Source of the DNA: FW021-bin31 sp964558275
Lineage (GTDB): Bacteria > Bacteroidota > Bacteroidia > Chitinophagales > Chitinophagaceae
NCBI GenBank assembly: GCA_964558275.1
Contig: CAZLDH010000041.1
Span: 1 to 19,512, forward strand
DNA length: 19,512 nt
Direction of reading: 5' to 3'
Positions 8,801 to 16,847 of this stretch are shown one piece after another. Below the pieces are notes generated by a model that made no database searches, was not told the DNA's origin, and saw only the letters and a program-made list of their open reading frames with translations. The translations under genes were made by a program, and so were the position numbers. Position 1 is the stretch's first letter. The number at the start of each line of letters is the position of its first letter.

Positions 8801-9124
8801 ATCCAATTGTTGAGAACTCTGCCCCATACTGATGGTCAGATTTTCCTGCCCGGTATAAACAAGGCTTTTCGTATTATAACCTAAAACAGAAACTTTTACT
8901 GTATCCCCTTGATTCAGAGAGAGAACAAATTTCCCCGAGCCATCACTTACCGTACCTCTTTGACCCTGATCGGTGGTCACCGTAGCTCCCGGAAGAGGAT
9001 TCCCGGAAGTTCCATCTAAAACCGTACCGCTAACTTCCTTCTGCTGTCCTACAACAGAGAAAGAAAAGAAGCAACAAATCAAAACCAACAATAAACTCGA
9101 AAAAAGCGTATTTACATGCTTCAT
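5801..9124 (-). CDS. SusC/RagA-family TonB-dependent outer-membrane transporter (left pair)
   Basis: This 1107-residue protein imports glycan fragments through the outer membrane with energy from TonB. From the ATG at 9124 it has a clear signal peptide (hydrophobic 7-25), a CarboxypepD_reg-like domain (about 29-102), a TonB-box-like LDQLVVVGYG (107-116), a plug domain (about 120-240, ending near GARANNGVLLITTKSG) and a 22-strand-type barrel ending in GLKVSF. The frame stays open upstream to an ATG at 9190, but that start would place 22 non-signal residues first and would bury the promoter and operator, so 9124 is preferred. It forms an operon with the SusD gene at 4247-5779 and is divergent from the second SusCD pair. 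Confidence 0.95.
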   Translation of the reverse strand: MKHVNTLFSSLLLVLICCFFSFSVVGQQKEVSGTVLDGTSGNPLPGATVTTDQGQRGTVSDGSGKFVLSLNQGDTVKVSVLGYNTKSLVYTGQENLTISMGQSSQQLDQLVVVGYGKQSRSTISNSVAKMDDKVLQNVPRANIGSALQGSLPGLQVTNSTGQPGATPKVILRGGASINSPGGPLVVVDGVISSYNDIPASDIESVQLLKDAAATAIYGARANNGVLLITTKSGKAGKAQITYKYTLGFNQARRGYDFMDAHDFIYYNRLGDKNSGRSLSDVNAANGYGLRTDSAYLSTFDIRRYNNNTKHLLGEGWDTVGDPYGGTIIFRDHSGEVQNLVFRNTKTQEHYIRATGGNDRGQYYTSFDYYKEDGIIVGSSYKRFSGDVKGSYKIKPNLKVSSGIKASTSGEYGANGNVINTMYRNMALWPTFNPWINDDHSKPNPGNGITDGNPLYWLNKHDRKANVNRITANASVKWDIIPGLYLKGSGSGYYFENLNQSFWKATKNYSQIFTDPPATGDVSRTSSANYRRSFQQQYDLLAGYIKSFGKHNFDLMLGAEYFDNSIFQMQVLGSKAPTDDIPTANASTVFNPNSSSNVVVNGLNNNYSMRTNYRIISQFGRLNYNYNQKYLLTLTFRRDGVSSLPSGNRFGVFPGMSAGWNVQKEAFWQNSGISNVISTLKPRVSYGVNGNVAGLGRYEVQGVYGLQGSYNGHAGFLNTAMVNPNLGWEKSKTIDVGLDFGLFGDRITAVLDYYNRKTSDLLTNLSLPSYTGYSSIRTNLGTFQNKGFELSVTANIINNPNGFSWNVSANASYNENKILELPPNGQPNNRQGGFQIYDPKKGRTVWVGGYQEGQPLGAVYAFKQLGIFKDQQQVNEVAGDRVDVVAGISGPNSSYGSGDITPGDVNWKDVDQNDTIDIRDQVYIGNINPKWTGGFSTSLAYKGFTFYARFQFATGYVIYNDYVARILGNYQGTFNYLEMQKNAWSPSNRNTDIPKVYYADQVSAPLGKKNYTRINNAAGTLNSNNSNFYEKGNYLAGREFTLSYDFSEDLLSHTSVLTSARLFFTANNLFYITQFSGPTPEPPTTVAGVYRGTYPTPRSYIVGLKVSF

Positions 9125-9144
9125 GGAAATTAATTTTAATAATT

Positions 9145-9164
9145 TATGTATAACATAATGCAAT
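9145..9164 (-). promoter_or_regulatory. Operator-like element before the left susC gene (copy 2 of 2)
   Basis: TATGTATAACATAATGCAAT on the plus strand matches the element at 1779-1798 except at position 14. It lies 20 bp upstream of the susC ATG, against 22 bp at the esterase gene, in the same orientation. Overlapping it is the minus-strand -7-like TAAATTG (9161-9167), with a TTG at 9188-9190 exactly 20 bp further upstream. A protein bound at the core (9145-9157) would block transcription initiation. Binding by the FCD regulator at 1912-2643 is inferred. Confidence 0.65.
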
Positions 9165-9412
9165 TTAGAACATTCTTTTAATAATTCCAATTTTTACATA
9201 TAAAAAATGTAAATATTATTTCCAAAAGCAGAAACAATATGCGCCACTTTGTTTCTAACAGATTAATTTATGACAGGTCAAAAAATTAGAGTATAATGTA
9301 TTATATATAAATATAAAACAGACCTATTCCATTCTATTACTATTAAAAAAAATCTAAAAGAAATACATTAATCAACAATTATATTCAATAAAAATTTCTA
9401 TCTTTTATCGAC

Positions 9413-9441
9413 TTGTCATTAATGGGATCCGTTGTAATTTG
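9413..9441 (+). promoter_or_regulatory. Candidate promoter of the right susCD operon
   Basis: TTG at 9413-9415 and TAATTTG at 9435-9441 are separated by 19 bp, close to the Bacteroidota pattern TTTG-N19-21-TAnnTTTG but one T short. The start would be near 9448, giving a leader of nearly 100 nt. An alternative weak box is AATATTTG at 9521-9528. No copy of the operator element is present on this side. Confidence 0.35.
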
Positions 9442-9543
9442 CGCCGCAAAATTCGTATTTCAATAACCTCTTTACCTATTTGGGGAAACAATACAGGTTA
9501 TATATTTCCCTTTCATTTATAATATTTGTATAAACACATCACT

Positions 9544-12500
9544 ATGAGAAGTAGCCTATACAGGTCTGAGGATCCTTTATTCAACGCCTCACGATTCGCT
9601 TTTTTATGGAAAAAAAGCAGATCCAAATTGAGATTCCTTTTCCTTTTTCTAACCTTCGGTTTCCTTCAATTAAACGCAGCAGCAACAGAAACTCAGGGGA
9701 TAGAAAATGCAAATAATATGGCATCTGACAAATTTCAGGTCAAACCCATAGACCTTACCGGTACTGTTACTGATTCAGTTAGCGGAGAAGCGTTGGTAGG
9801 AGTCACTGTAAGAGTAAAAGGCGCTTCTAAAGGAGCCGTTACAGACGCCAATGGACAATACCACCTTAGTGGCATTCAGGATGATGCCACAATTGTTATC
9901 AGCTATATTAGTTACAAACCCAAAACCATCGCAGTAAATGGCAGAACAAAAATAGACATTCAGCTAGCCTCTGCCGCACAGCAACTAAATGAATTAGTCG
10001 TCACCGCCTTAGGAATTAAAAAGGAAGAAGCCTCGCTAAGCTATTCCTTACAAGAACTGTCCGGCAGCGATCTTAATAAAGCACCTACCGAAAACGTAGT
10101 TGAGTCGCTTAGCGGGAAAGTAGCGGGGATGACGCTATCGCCTAGCGCAGGCGGCCTCGGAAGTTCAGCCAAAGTCTTGTTAAGAGGTGCGCGTTCTGCC
10201 AATGGCAACAACCAACCCTTGTATGTCATCGACGGCGTCCCTATTTCTAATTCGGGAAATGCCAATGGACAGCCAAACAGCCTTTTCGGAGGAACTCCGG
10301 AAGGGGGTGGCGGAATCCAAAATCTAAATCCGTCAGACATTGCCAGCATCTCTATATTAAAGGGAGCTTCTGCCTCTGCTTTGTATGGTAGTCAGGCACA
10401 AAATGGAGTCATTCTTATCACTACCAAACAAGGGAAAGCAGGAAAAACACAAATCCACTTCTCTTCTGATTTCTCTATTAAAGAAGCAGCATATACACCG
10501 GATTTACAAAACAAATACGGTCAGTCAAAATCAGGCTCGCCATATAGCTGGGGAGACCCTATCAATCAAGCTCATAACAATGCAGATGAATTCTTACAAA
10601 CGGGGACTTCCTGGAAAAATTCTATCAGTCTTTCTGCCGGAAACAAAAAAGCCCAAACATACTTTTCTTATGCCAATACTGCTTCAGAAGGAATTCAACC
10701 CAACAACTCGTTAACAAAAAACAATTTCTTTTTGCATGAAACTGCCAGTTTCCTGAATGACAAACTAACATTAGACGGAAGTGTGACTTATGTGACGCAG
10801 ACCATCAAAAACAATCCTGCAATAGGCTATTACCTCAATCCCTTGGTTGGGCTCTACCTCTTCCCAAGAGGAAAAGACATTCTCCCCTATAAGAATCAAT
10901 TTGAATTTCCGAATAAAACGGGAGTTCAACGTCAAAACTGGTTTATTCACGGAGACGATATGAGACAGCAAAACCCATGGTGGATCGTAAATAAAGATAT
11001 TAACCAAACCAAAAGACACAGAGTCATCCTGAATGGAAGCATTAAATATCAATTCAATGACTGGCTCAATATACAGGTAAAAGGAAATTATGACAGAATA
11101 GGCGATGACTATGTATATAAGCGCTATGCAGGCACCGACCAACTCTTCAATTCCAATGGAAACGGCAATATGGGGGTAAATAAACAAACCGTTACCCAAA
11201 AATACGGGCAAGTTTTACTCAACATCGCCGCCCCTAATCAAGATGCGCTGTTTCAAGCCGGGGGGATGCTTGGCGCCAGTATTAAAGACGTAGTGACAGA
11301 CGGAACAAATACTTATGGAGATCTTTCTACCCCAAATTTTTTCTCTGTTAGTAACATCATCGTTGGATATCCTTCAAACTCTAACACAGTGGGGGCTATC
11401 GAACCGACCTACATTCATAATCAATTACAATCCGTATTTGCCAATGTAGATTTATCCTATTCAGACTGGGCTTTCTTAACCTTAACCGGAAGAAACGACT
11501 GGTCTTCTAACCTGTCTTTCACTCCCAATGTTTCTTATTTTTATCCCTCGGCAGGACTATCTTTCATTCTTTCTCGAATGATTCATTTGCCGGAGGCCAT
11601 CTCATTTGCCAAGATTCGAGCCTCTTATGCCCAAGTTGGGAACACCGTACCGGCCTATCTGACAAATGTTCAGAATACACAAAGCGGTGCAGGCCAACTC
11701 AATTTTAATACAGAACAGTCTTTCCGCACTTTAAAACCGGAAAAAACAAAATCCTGGGAATTTGGGACCGAATGGAATTTCTTTAAAAGCCGACTACATC
11801 TGGGAATCACTTACTATAAAACCAATACCTTCAACCAATATATTCCTGTAACCCCTCCTGTAGCTTCTCTCATATCCACAGGCTATGTAAATGCCGGAAA
11901 CATTCAGAATCAGGGTATCGAATTTATTGTAGGCGCTGATGTAATCAAACATCCTGATTTTAAATGGCATACCTCTATTAATGGATCTTCCAATCAAAGT
12001 GAAATTATTGAAGTTGATCCCGAAGATGGTATCGACAGGTTTATGCTTACAGACGGCGGAAATTCATACCAATCAAGAATTCAAAAAGGAGGAGCCTTTG
12101 GTGATATTTATGGACGCACTTTCAAAAGAGACGAAGAAGGAAGAATTGTCTTTGCTGGTTCCGGCACCACAGACGACCCTTATATCCCCTTAACAAATGA
12201 TGAATTTGGCTACATAGGAAACCCTGCACCCGACCTGCAAATAGGATGGGGAAATACCCTAAGTTATAAAAACTTCAATCTCTATCTGCTTTTCAGCGGC
12301 CGATTTGGTGGAGAAGTTTTATCAATGACACAGCTTGTTACAGATCTTTACGGAGTATCCGAAAGAAGTGGAGACGCCAGAGAAAATGGGGGCGTTGCTG
12401 TAAATGGTGTAGATCAGAACGGAAATCCCATCTCAAAAGTTGATGCAGAATCCTGGTATAGAACAACTGGAGGAAGACAAGGAATTTCTGAAGCCGGTGT

Positions 12501-12741
12501 ATATGATGCAACAGTTGTCAAACTACGATCCTTATCTTTAGGATATACTTTCAATCTTGAAAATAGCTTCTTCAAAGACTTAAGTCTGGCAATTACAGGA
12601 AGGAATTTATTTTATATCTATAGGGAAGCCCCTTTCGATCCTGAAATCACCATGTCCACAGGTAATGGATTAAGTGGAGTTGAGCTCTTTAGCTATCCTG
12701 CTATTAGAAATGTAGGAATTAAATTAGATGTTACTTTTTAA
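9544..12741 (+). CDS. SusC/RagA-family TonB-dependent outer-membrane transporter (right pair)
   Basis: This 1065-residue transporter is of the subfamily with LNELVVTALGIKKEE after the CarboxypepD_reg-like domain (about 70-150), followed by a plug (GASASALYGSQAQNGVILIT) and a barrel ending in KLDVTF. The ATG at 9544 is chosen; the frame is open to a TTG at 9526, which is a less likely start. Unusually, about 30 mostly polar and basic residues precede the hydrophobic signal core (31-43, likely cleavage after AAA at 45-47). The SusD-like_2 partner follows after 26 bp. The two SusC proteins of this window belong to clearly different subfamilies, so this pair probably takes a different ligand from the left pair. 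The ligand is unknown. Confidence 0.94.
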   Translation: MRSSLYRSEDPLFNASRFAFLWKKSRSKLRFLFLFLTFGFLQLNAAATETQGIENANNMASDKFQVKPIDLTGTVTDSVSGEALVGVTVRVKGASKGAVTDANGQYHLSGIQDDATIVISYISYKPKTIAVNGRTKIDIQLASAAQQLNELVVTALGIKKEEASLSYSLQELSGSDLNKAPTENVVESLSGKVAGMTLSPSAGGLGSSAKVLLRGARSANGNNQPLYVIDGVPISNSGNANGQPNSLFGGTPEGGGGIQNLNPSDIASISILKGASASALYGSQAQNGVILITTKQGKAGKTQIHFSSDFSIKEAAYTPDLQNKYGQSKSGSPYSWGDPINQAHNNADEFLQTGTSWKNSISLSAGNKKAQTYFSYANTASEGIQPNNSLTKNNFFLHETASFLNDKLTLDGSVTYVTQTIKNNPAIGYYLNPLVGLYLFPRGKDILPYKNQFEFPNKTGVQRQNWFIHGDDMRQQNPWWIVNKDINQTKRHRVILNGSIKYQFNDWLNIQVKGNYDRIGDDYVYKRYAGTDQLFNSNGNGNMGVNKQTVTQKYGQVLLNIAAPNQDALFQAGGMLGASIKDVVTDGTNTYGDLSTPNFFSVSNIIVGYPSNSNTVGAIEPTYIHNQLQSVFANVDLSYSDWAFLTLTGRNDWSSNLSFTPNVSYFYPSAGLSFILSRMIHLPEAISFAKIRASYAQVGNTVPAYLTNVQNTQSGAGQLNFNTEQSFRTLKPEKTKSWEFGTEWNFFKSRLHLGITYYKTNTFNQYIPVTPPVASLISTGYVNAGNIQNQGIEFIVGADVIKHPDFKWHTSINGSSNQSEIIEVDPEDGIDRFMLTDGGNSYQSRIQKGGAFGDIYGRTFKRDEEGRIVFAGSGTTDDPYIPLTNDEFGYIGNPAPDLQIGWGNTLSYKNFNLYLLFSGRFGGEVLSMTQLVTDLYGVSERSGDARENGGVAVNGVDQNGNPISKVDAESWYRTTGGRQGISEAGVYDATVVKLRSLSLGYTFNLENSFFKDLSLAITGRNLFYIYREAPFDPEITMSTGNGLSGVELFSYPAIRNVGIKLDVTF

Positions 12742-12767
12742 ACAGAATTAGATTAAACGCTAGAATT

Positions 12768-14384
12768 ATGAAATCTAAAAATATAAATAAAAGATCCTAC
12801 CCACGGGCAATACTGTTCTTGGGCATACTAACACTTTGTATTTCGGCATGTACAAAGAATTTCGAAGAATTTAATACAGATCCTAATGGCTTATCAGACG
12901 ATCAGACAGTAGATATCATTGCCAGCGCAATAGGTCCCATGGAGCAGGATATTTTCAGCAATTACCAAACAGCCCAGAATCTAAATGCTGATGCCTTTGC
13001 TGGTTATATGATGTCCCCAACCCCTTTTAATGGCGGTCTGAATAATTTAAACTACAACATGATAGACCTTTGGGATAAAAACGCCTTCAACGATGCTTAT
13101 ACCTTAATAATGGCTCCGGTCAAAAAGATGGCTGAAGCCGGCGTAAGAGATAAAGCTCCTGAAATTTGGGCAGTATCCTTATTGATACAAATAGTGGCTA
13201 TTGACAGAACAACTGACCGCTTTGGTCCTATCCCATATACCCAGACAGGAACTTCACTAAAAGAGATTCCTTATGATGCACAAGAAACGGTTTATAAAAC
13301 CTTCTTCAAACAGTTAGATACCGCGGTGGCCAACCTAAACACCTACATTTCCAACCAATCCGGCGTTTCCAGCTTGGAAAATGGAGATCTCATCTATCAC
13401 GGAAATTATAAAAAATGGTTGAAATTTGCGAACACCCTGCGGCTTCGTTTAGCCATGCGCATTGTAAAAGTCGCTCCCGATTTAGCAAAAACACAAGGTG
13501 AAAAAGCGCTAGCAGAACCTGGCGGTTTATTAAAAACAGCAGCAGATAATGCTTTGGTTGAACAATCCGGTGGCAGAGCCAATGATATTTGGACGGTTAC
13601 AGCTTCTTATGGAGACAACAGACTCAATGCAGCTTTAGCCACATACATGACGGGCTATAATGATCCACGCCTTCCCAGCTATGCCACACCGGCAACAGAT
13701 CCTGAGGTACAGGGAGAGTATGTGGGTATAAGAACAGGAATGATAACCGCCGACAACACAAAAGACGACTATGTTAACTATGCAAGCCTGAATACAGAAA
13801 CCACGTTTAATCATGATGCGCCACAACTTATAATGACATCCGCTGAAGCTTGGTTTTTAAAAGCAGAAGCAGCTCTTCGCGGCTGGAGTGGAGCCGGAAA
13901 TGCTGAAGAGAACTATGTCAACGGAATAAAAGCCTCCTTTGCTCAATGGGGAATTACAGATCCGGTCACAATAAATAGCTATATCCATAATTCAACCGCC
14001 ACTCCGGATGATTATGTTGACCCTAAAAACACATCAAATAATGCAGCGGCACTAACCAATATTTCTATAGCATGGGAATCATCCGCTTCTAAAGAAAAAA
14101 AATTAGAACGCATTATTACTCAAAAATGGATTGCCATTTTCCCCGACGGACAGGAGGCCTGGGCAGATTACAGGCGAACCGGCTACCCTAAGCTTTTCCC
14201 GGTGGTACACAACAACAGTAATGGGAAAATTAGCACCAGTGAGCAAATCAGAAGAATCCCTTACCCTTCGGCAGAGTACAATACGAATGGAGAAGCCGTA
14301 AATGAGGCAGTAAGTAAATACCTAGACGGCAAAGATACCGGAGGAAGCAGAATATGGTGGGATGTAGATAAAGGAAATTTTTAA
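12768..14384 (+). CDS. SusD-like_2 family outer-membrane lipoprotein
   Basis: This 538-residue partner of the SusC at 9544-12741 has an N-terminal lipoprotein signal with lipobox ISAC (lipidated C28). The sequence after it, TKNFEEFNTDPNGL, is characteristic of the SusD-like_2 branch rather than the RagB branch. The C-terminal part holds the conserved EKKLERIITQKWIAIFPDG and EAWADYRRTGYP segments. The protein should sit on the cell surface as the lid of its SusC barrel. It starts 26 bp after the susC stop and the operon ends at a terminator 25 bp past its own stop. The ligand is unknown. Confidence 0.93.
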   Translation: MKSKNINKRSYPRAILFLGILTLCISACTKNFEEFNTDPNGLSDDQTVDIIASAIGPMEQDIFSNYQTAQNLNADAFAGYMMSPTPFNGGLNNLNYNMIDLWDKNAFNDAYTLIMAPVKKMAEAGVRDKAPEIWAVSLLIQIVAIDRTTDRFGPIPYTQTGTSLKEIPYDAQETVYKTFFKQLDTAVANLNTYISNQSGVSSLENGDLIYHGNYKKWLKFANTLRLRLAMRIVKVAPDLAKTQGEKALAEPGGLLKTAADNALVEQSGGRANDIWTVTASYGDNRLNAALATYMTGYNDPRLPSYATPATDPEVQGEYVGIRTGMITADNTKDDYVNYASLNTETTFNHDAPQLIMTSAEAWFLKAEAALRGWSGAGNAEENYVNGIKASFAQWGITDPVTINSYIHNSTATPDDYVDPKNTSNNAAALTNISIAWESSASKEKKLERIITQKWIAIFPDGQEAWADYRRTGYPKLFPVVHNNSNGKISTSEQIRRIPYPSAEYNTNGEAVNEAVSKYLDGKDTGGSRIWWDVDKGNF

Positions 14385-14409
14385 CTCCTCTTATCCAAAA
14401 AAAATCTCT

Positions 14410-14440
14410 AAGCCTGTGGAAAAATACCACAGGCTTTTTT
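14410..14440 (+). terminator. Intrinsic terminator of the right susCD operon
   Basis: The stem is AAGCCTGTGG (14410-14419) with CCACAGGCTT (14427-14436), a 10-bp perfect match with a 7-nt loop. Four more T residues follow, giving an uninterrupted run of six. Confidence 0.93.
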
Positions 14441-14563
14441 AATAACCAAAGTTCTCTTTGGTGTTTTTTCAATAAAAGTCCTGTTTTTTTCAATAAAATA
14501 GACAAAGAAATATTAATTTTTGAATAAAATTCATTAAATTCTGTAATTGTTTAAAATTATCAA

Positions 14564-14571
14564 TATATTTG
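14564..14571 (+). promoter_or_regulatory. Candidate -7 box of asnA
   Basis: TATATTTG matches TAnnTTTG exactly. The -33 region is weak. Transcription would start near 14578, giving a leader of about 70 nt before the ATG at 14648. The gene stands after the susCD terminator, so it needs its own promoter. Confidence 0.5.
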
Positions 14572-14647
14572 CATTTCGGTTTTCTTTTTATTAAAGAATC
14601 GATCTTTTTGTAAATAGGATTTAATTAACAAGATTAAATTAGTGATT

Positions 14648-15709
14648 ATGGAAACTGCCGTGCCAAAAACAAAATTCCCGGGACTCATTCTTCCGGAGGG
14701 CTATCATTCGGCAATGGATGCGCTGTCCACCGCACATGCGTTACAACAGCTAAAAAGCTTTATACAGCTGAATTTGGAAACAGAGATGTACCTTCACAGA
14801 GTTAGCGCTCCACTCTTTGTAGAAAAAGGAACAGGGATCAATGATGACTTAAATGGCATAGAGAAACCGGTGGGGTTTACGGTTCGGGAAATGGAAAATA
14901 CAAAAGCAGAAGTTGTACAATCTTTGGCGAAGTGGAAAAGAATGGCATTGGCAGAATACGACATTCCTATAAATGAAGGCGTTTATACCGACATGCATGC
15001 AATTCGTCCTGACGAAACGCCCGACAATCTTCATTCTCTCTTTGTAGATCAGTGGGATTGGGAACAAAGGATTTCTGAAGACCAAAGAACCCTTGGTTAC
15101 CTCAAAGAAGTTGTATGCAAGCTATATGGTATTCTTCAACGAACAGAAAACTATATCTATAAATTATATGGCATTAGACCAGAACTTCCTAAAAAGATTC
15201 ACTTTATACATTCTGAAGAATTATTACAACGGTATCCGGATTTAACGCCGAAACAGAGGGAAAGGGAAATCGTTAAAAAACATGGTGCAGTTTTCTTAAT
15301 GGGAATTGGTCATGAGCTTTCAAATGGAGAACCACATGATGGACGTTCTCCGGATTATGACGATTGGAGCACAAAAAATGAAGATGGTTTTTATGGTCTA
15401 AACGGAGATATTCTTCTTTGGCATCCTGTGATAGAGCAAGTTTTTGAAATTTCTTCCATGGGTATCAGAGTGGATAAAGAAGCCTTATTATATCAACTCT
15501 CTTTAAGAGGAAAAGAAGAACGTAAAGGATTATTATATCACAAAAGTCTTTTGCATGGTCAGCTCCCATTAAGTATTGGTGGGGGGATTGGACAATCTCG
15601 TTTGGGAATGTACTTTTTGAGAAAAGCTCATGTAGGAGAGATTAGTGCGGGAATTTGGCCAAAAGAGATGAAAGAAATCTGCAAGAACAACCACATTCAC
15701 TTGCTTTAA
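14648..15709 (+). CDS. asnA: Aspartate-ammonia ligase (asparagine synthetase A)
   Basis: AsnA makes asparagine from aspartate, ammonia and ATP in the cytoplasm; it is related to class II aminoacyl-tRNA synthetases. This 353-residue protein is slightly longer than the 330-residue E. coli enzyme. Family segments seen include RVSAPLFVEKGTGINDDLNG (about 49-68), the AKWKRMAL block, QWDWEQRI, LLWHPV, SSMGIRVDKEALLYQL and the C-terminal GGGIGQSRLGMYFL, all matching the AsnA active-site framework. The ATG at 14648 is preferred over an in-frame GTG at 14642. It has its own promoter and is followed, 46 bp later, by rlmN. No regulator is adjacent. Confidence 0.96.
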   Translation: METAVPKTKFPGLILPEGYHSAMDALSTAHALQQLKSFIQLNLETEMYLHRVSAPLFVEKGTGINDDLNGIEKPVGFTVREMENTKAEVVQSLAKWKRMALAEYDIPINEGVYTDMHAIRPDETPDNLHSLFVDQWDWEQRISEDQRTLGYLKEVVCKLYGILQRTENYIYKLYGIRPELPKKIHFIHSEELLQRYPDLTPKQREREIVKKHGAVFLMGIGHELSNGEPHDGRSPDYDDWSTKNEDGFYGLNGDILLWHPVIEQVFEISSMGIRVDKEALLYQLSLRGKEERKGLLYHKSLLHGQLPLSIGGGIGQSRLGMYFLRKAHVGEISAGIWPKEMKEICKNNHIHLL

Positions 15710-15740
15710 GAATAAAAAAACGCAGGTTTTAAAATTGACT

Positions 15741-15748
15741 TACCTTTG
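15741..15748 (+). promoter_or_regulatory. Candidate -7 box of rlmN, nearly leaderless
   Basis: TACCTTTG is an exact TAnnTTTG match. The start would be close to the ATG at 15756, so the transcript would have almost no leader. The -33 position has no clear TTTG, so read-through from asnA is an alternative. Confidence 0.45.
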
Positions 15749-15755
15749 CGGCGTG

Positions 15756-16802
15756 ATGCAAAGACAAAAGCCAAATATCAGAAACCTGAGTAAAGAAGAG
15801 TTAATTACATGGTTCACCAATCACGGAGAGAAGGCATTTCGTGGTAGGCAATTATGGGAATGGCTATGGAGCCACCATGCCGGAGGATTCGATGAGATGA
15901 GTTCCCTCTCAAAAAAGACAAGAGGACTGCTTAAACAAGAATTTCGGCTCCCTTCTTTAGTGATAGACACCGTGCAACACAGCACCGATGGAACCATAAA
16001 GACCCGCTTTAAGTCAGAAGAGGGCTATACCTTTGAGGGCGTTTTAATCCCTACTGCCAAAAGACAAACAGCCTGTGTCTCATCTCAAGCAGGCTGCAGC
16101 TTAAATTGTAAATTTTGTGCAACAGGATACTTAGATCGAAAGAGAAATCTGGGATATGACGAAATATATGATCAGGTGGCTTCTATTAATCAACAATCGC
16201 TTGAACAATCCGGAAAAAAATTGAGTAATATTGTTTATATGGGGATGGGGGAACCGCTTCTGAACTATAATAACATGATGAAATCCATAGAACGAATTAC
16301 TGCTCCCGACGGCATGGGGATGAGTCCCAGACGAATTACCGTCTCCACATCCGGGATTACCAAAATGATTCATAAACTGGCAGATGAAAAACTGCGTATT
16401 AATCTTGCTTTGTCTCTACATGCACCTACGGATGAACAACGCACGAAGATTATGCCTTTCAATGCAAAAAACAACATTGCATCCTTAATGGAAGCATTAA
16501 ATCACTTTTATGCAGAGACAAAGAATGACATTACTTTCGAATATATTCTTTTTAAGGATCTGAATGACAGCACAAGAGATGCAGACAATCTCATTAAATT
16601 GTATCGACAAGTTCCGGTAAAGTTGATTAACATTATTGAATATAATCCCATTGATGAAGCTCATTTTGAAAAGCCGGAAAGAAAAAAAGTGGATGCTTTT
16701 ATGAATTATCTCGGTCGTCACAGAGTAAATGCCCGATTGAGAAGAAGCAGAGGAAAAGATATAGATGCCGCCTGCGGACAATTGGCCAATAAAGGGAAAT
16801 AA
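15756..16802 (+). CDS. rlmN: Dual-specificity RNA methyltransferase RlmN (23S rRNA A2503 / tRNA A37)
   Basis: RlmN is a radical-SAM enzyme that puts a C2 methyl group on A2503 of 23S rRNA and, in many bacteria, on A37 of certain tRNAs. The 348-residue protein has the [4Fe-4S] cluster motif CSLNCKFC (C114, C118, C121), a cysteine at C107 matching the mechanistic C118 of the E. coli enzyme, and the methyl-carrying C340 in DIDAACGQL near the end. The N-terminal accessory domain (FRGRQLWEWLW) is present. The frame is open upstream to a TTG at 15735, but the ATG at 15756 is the natural start. It heads a run of three rRNA-modification genes. Confidence 0.97.
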   Translation: MQRQKPNIRNLSKEELITWFTNHGEKAFRGRQLWEWLWSHHAGGFDEMSSLSKKTRGLLKQEFRLPSLVIDTVQHSTDGTIKTRFKSEEGYTFEGVLIPTAKRQTACVSSQAGCSLNCKFCATGYLDRKRNLGYDEIYDQVASINQQSLEQSGKKLSNIVYMGMGEPLLNYNNMMKSIERITAPDGMGMSPRRITVSTSGITKMIHKLADEKLRINLALSLHAPTDEQRTKIMPFNAKNNIASLMEALNHFYAETKNDITFEYILFKDLNDSTRDADNLIKLYRQVPVKLINIIEYNPIDEAHFEKPERKKVDAFMNYLGRHRVNARLRRSRGKDIDAACGQLANKGK

Positions 16803-16820
16803 CACCTTATTATTTTATTC

Positions 16821-16834
16821 CTGCTGAAAAGCAG
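16821..16834 (+). other. Short GAAA-tetraloop hairpin between rlmN and the RluB-type gene
   Basis: CTGCT and AGCAG form a perfect 5-bp stem closed by GAAA, a GNRA tetraloop. It ends 13 bases before the ATG at 16848. No T run follows, so it is not a terminator. It may affect translation or processing of the mRNA, or be chance. Confidence 0.4.
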
Positions 16835-16847
16835 TAAAACAACAACT

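Larger units (their letters stand above)
9125..9543. other. 419-bp divergent promoter region between the two susC genes
   Basis: The left end holds the operator-like element and promoter of the left susC. A small inverted repeat, TTTACAT at 9193-9199 and ATGTAAA at 9207-9213, follows. The middle is AT-rich with nothing recognisable. A candidate promoter for the right susC lies at 9413-9441. No gene, sigma factor or anti-sigma gene is present here. Confidence 0.75.

Noticed and set aside
9125..9190. Upstream extension of the left SusC to an ATG at 9190
   Set aside because: It would put 22 residues before a perfect signal peptide and place the promoter and operator-like element inside the coding region.
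9193..9213. Inverted repeat TTTACAT...ATGTAAA in the susC-susC interval
   Set aside because: Only 7 bp per arm in AT-rich DNA, with no second copy at another promoter.
10041..11211. Open minus-strand frames of 102 and 146 codons inside the right susC gene
   Set aside because: They lie opposite a well-supported SusC gene, show no domain or signal features, and have no promoter.
14463..14498. Two TTTTTTCAATAAAA-like segments before asnA
   Set aside because: Short, very AT-rich and in low-complexity DNA, so probably chance similarity.
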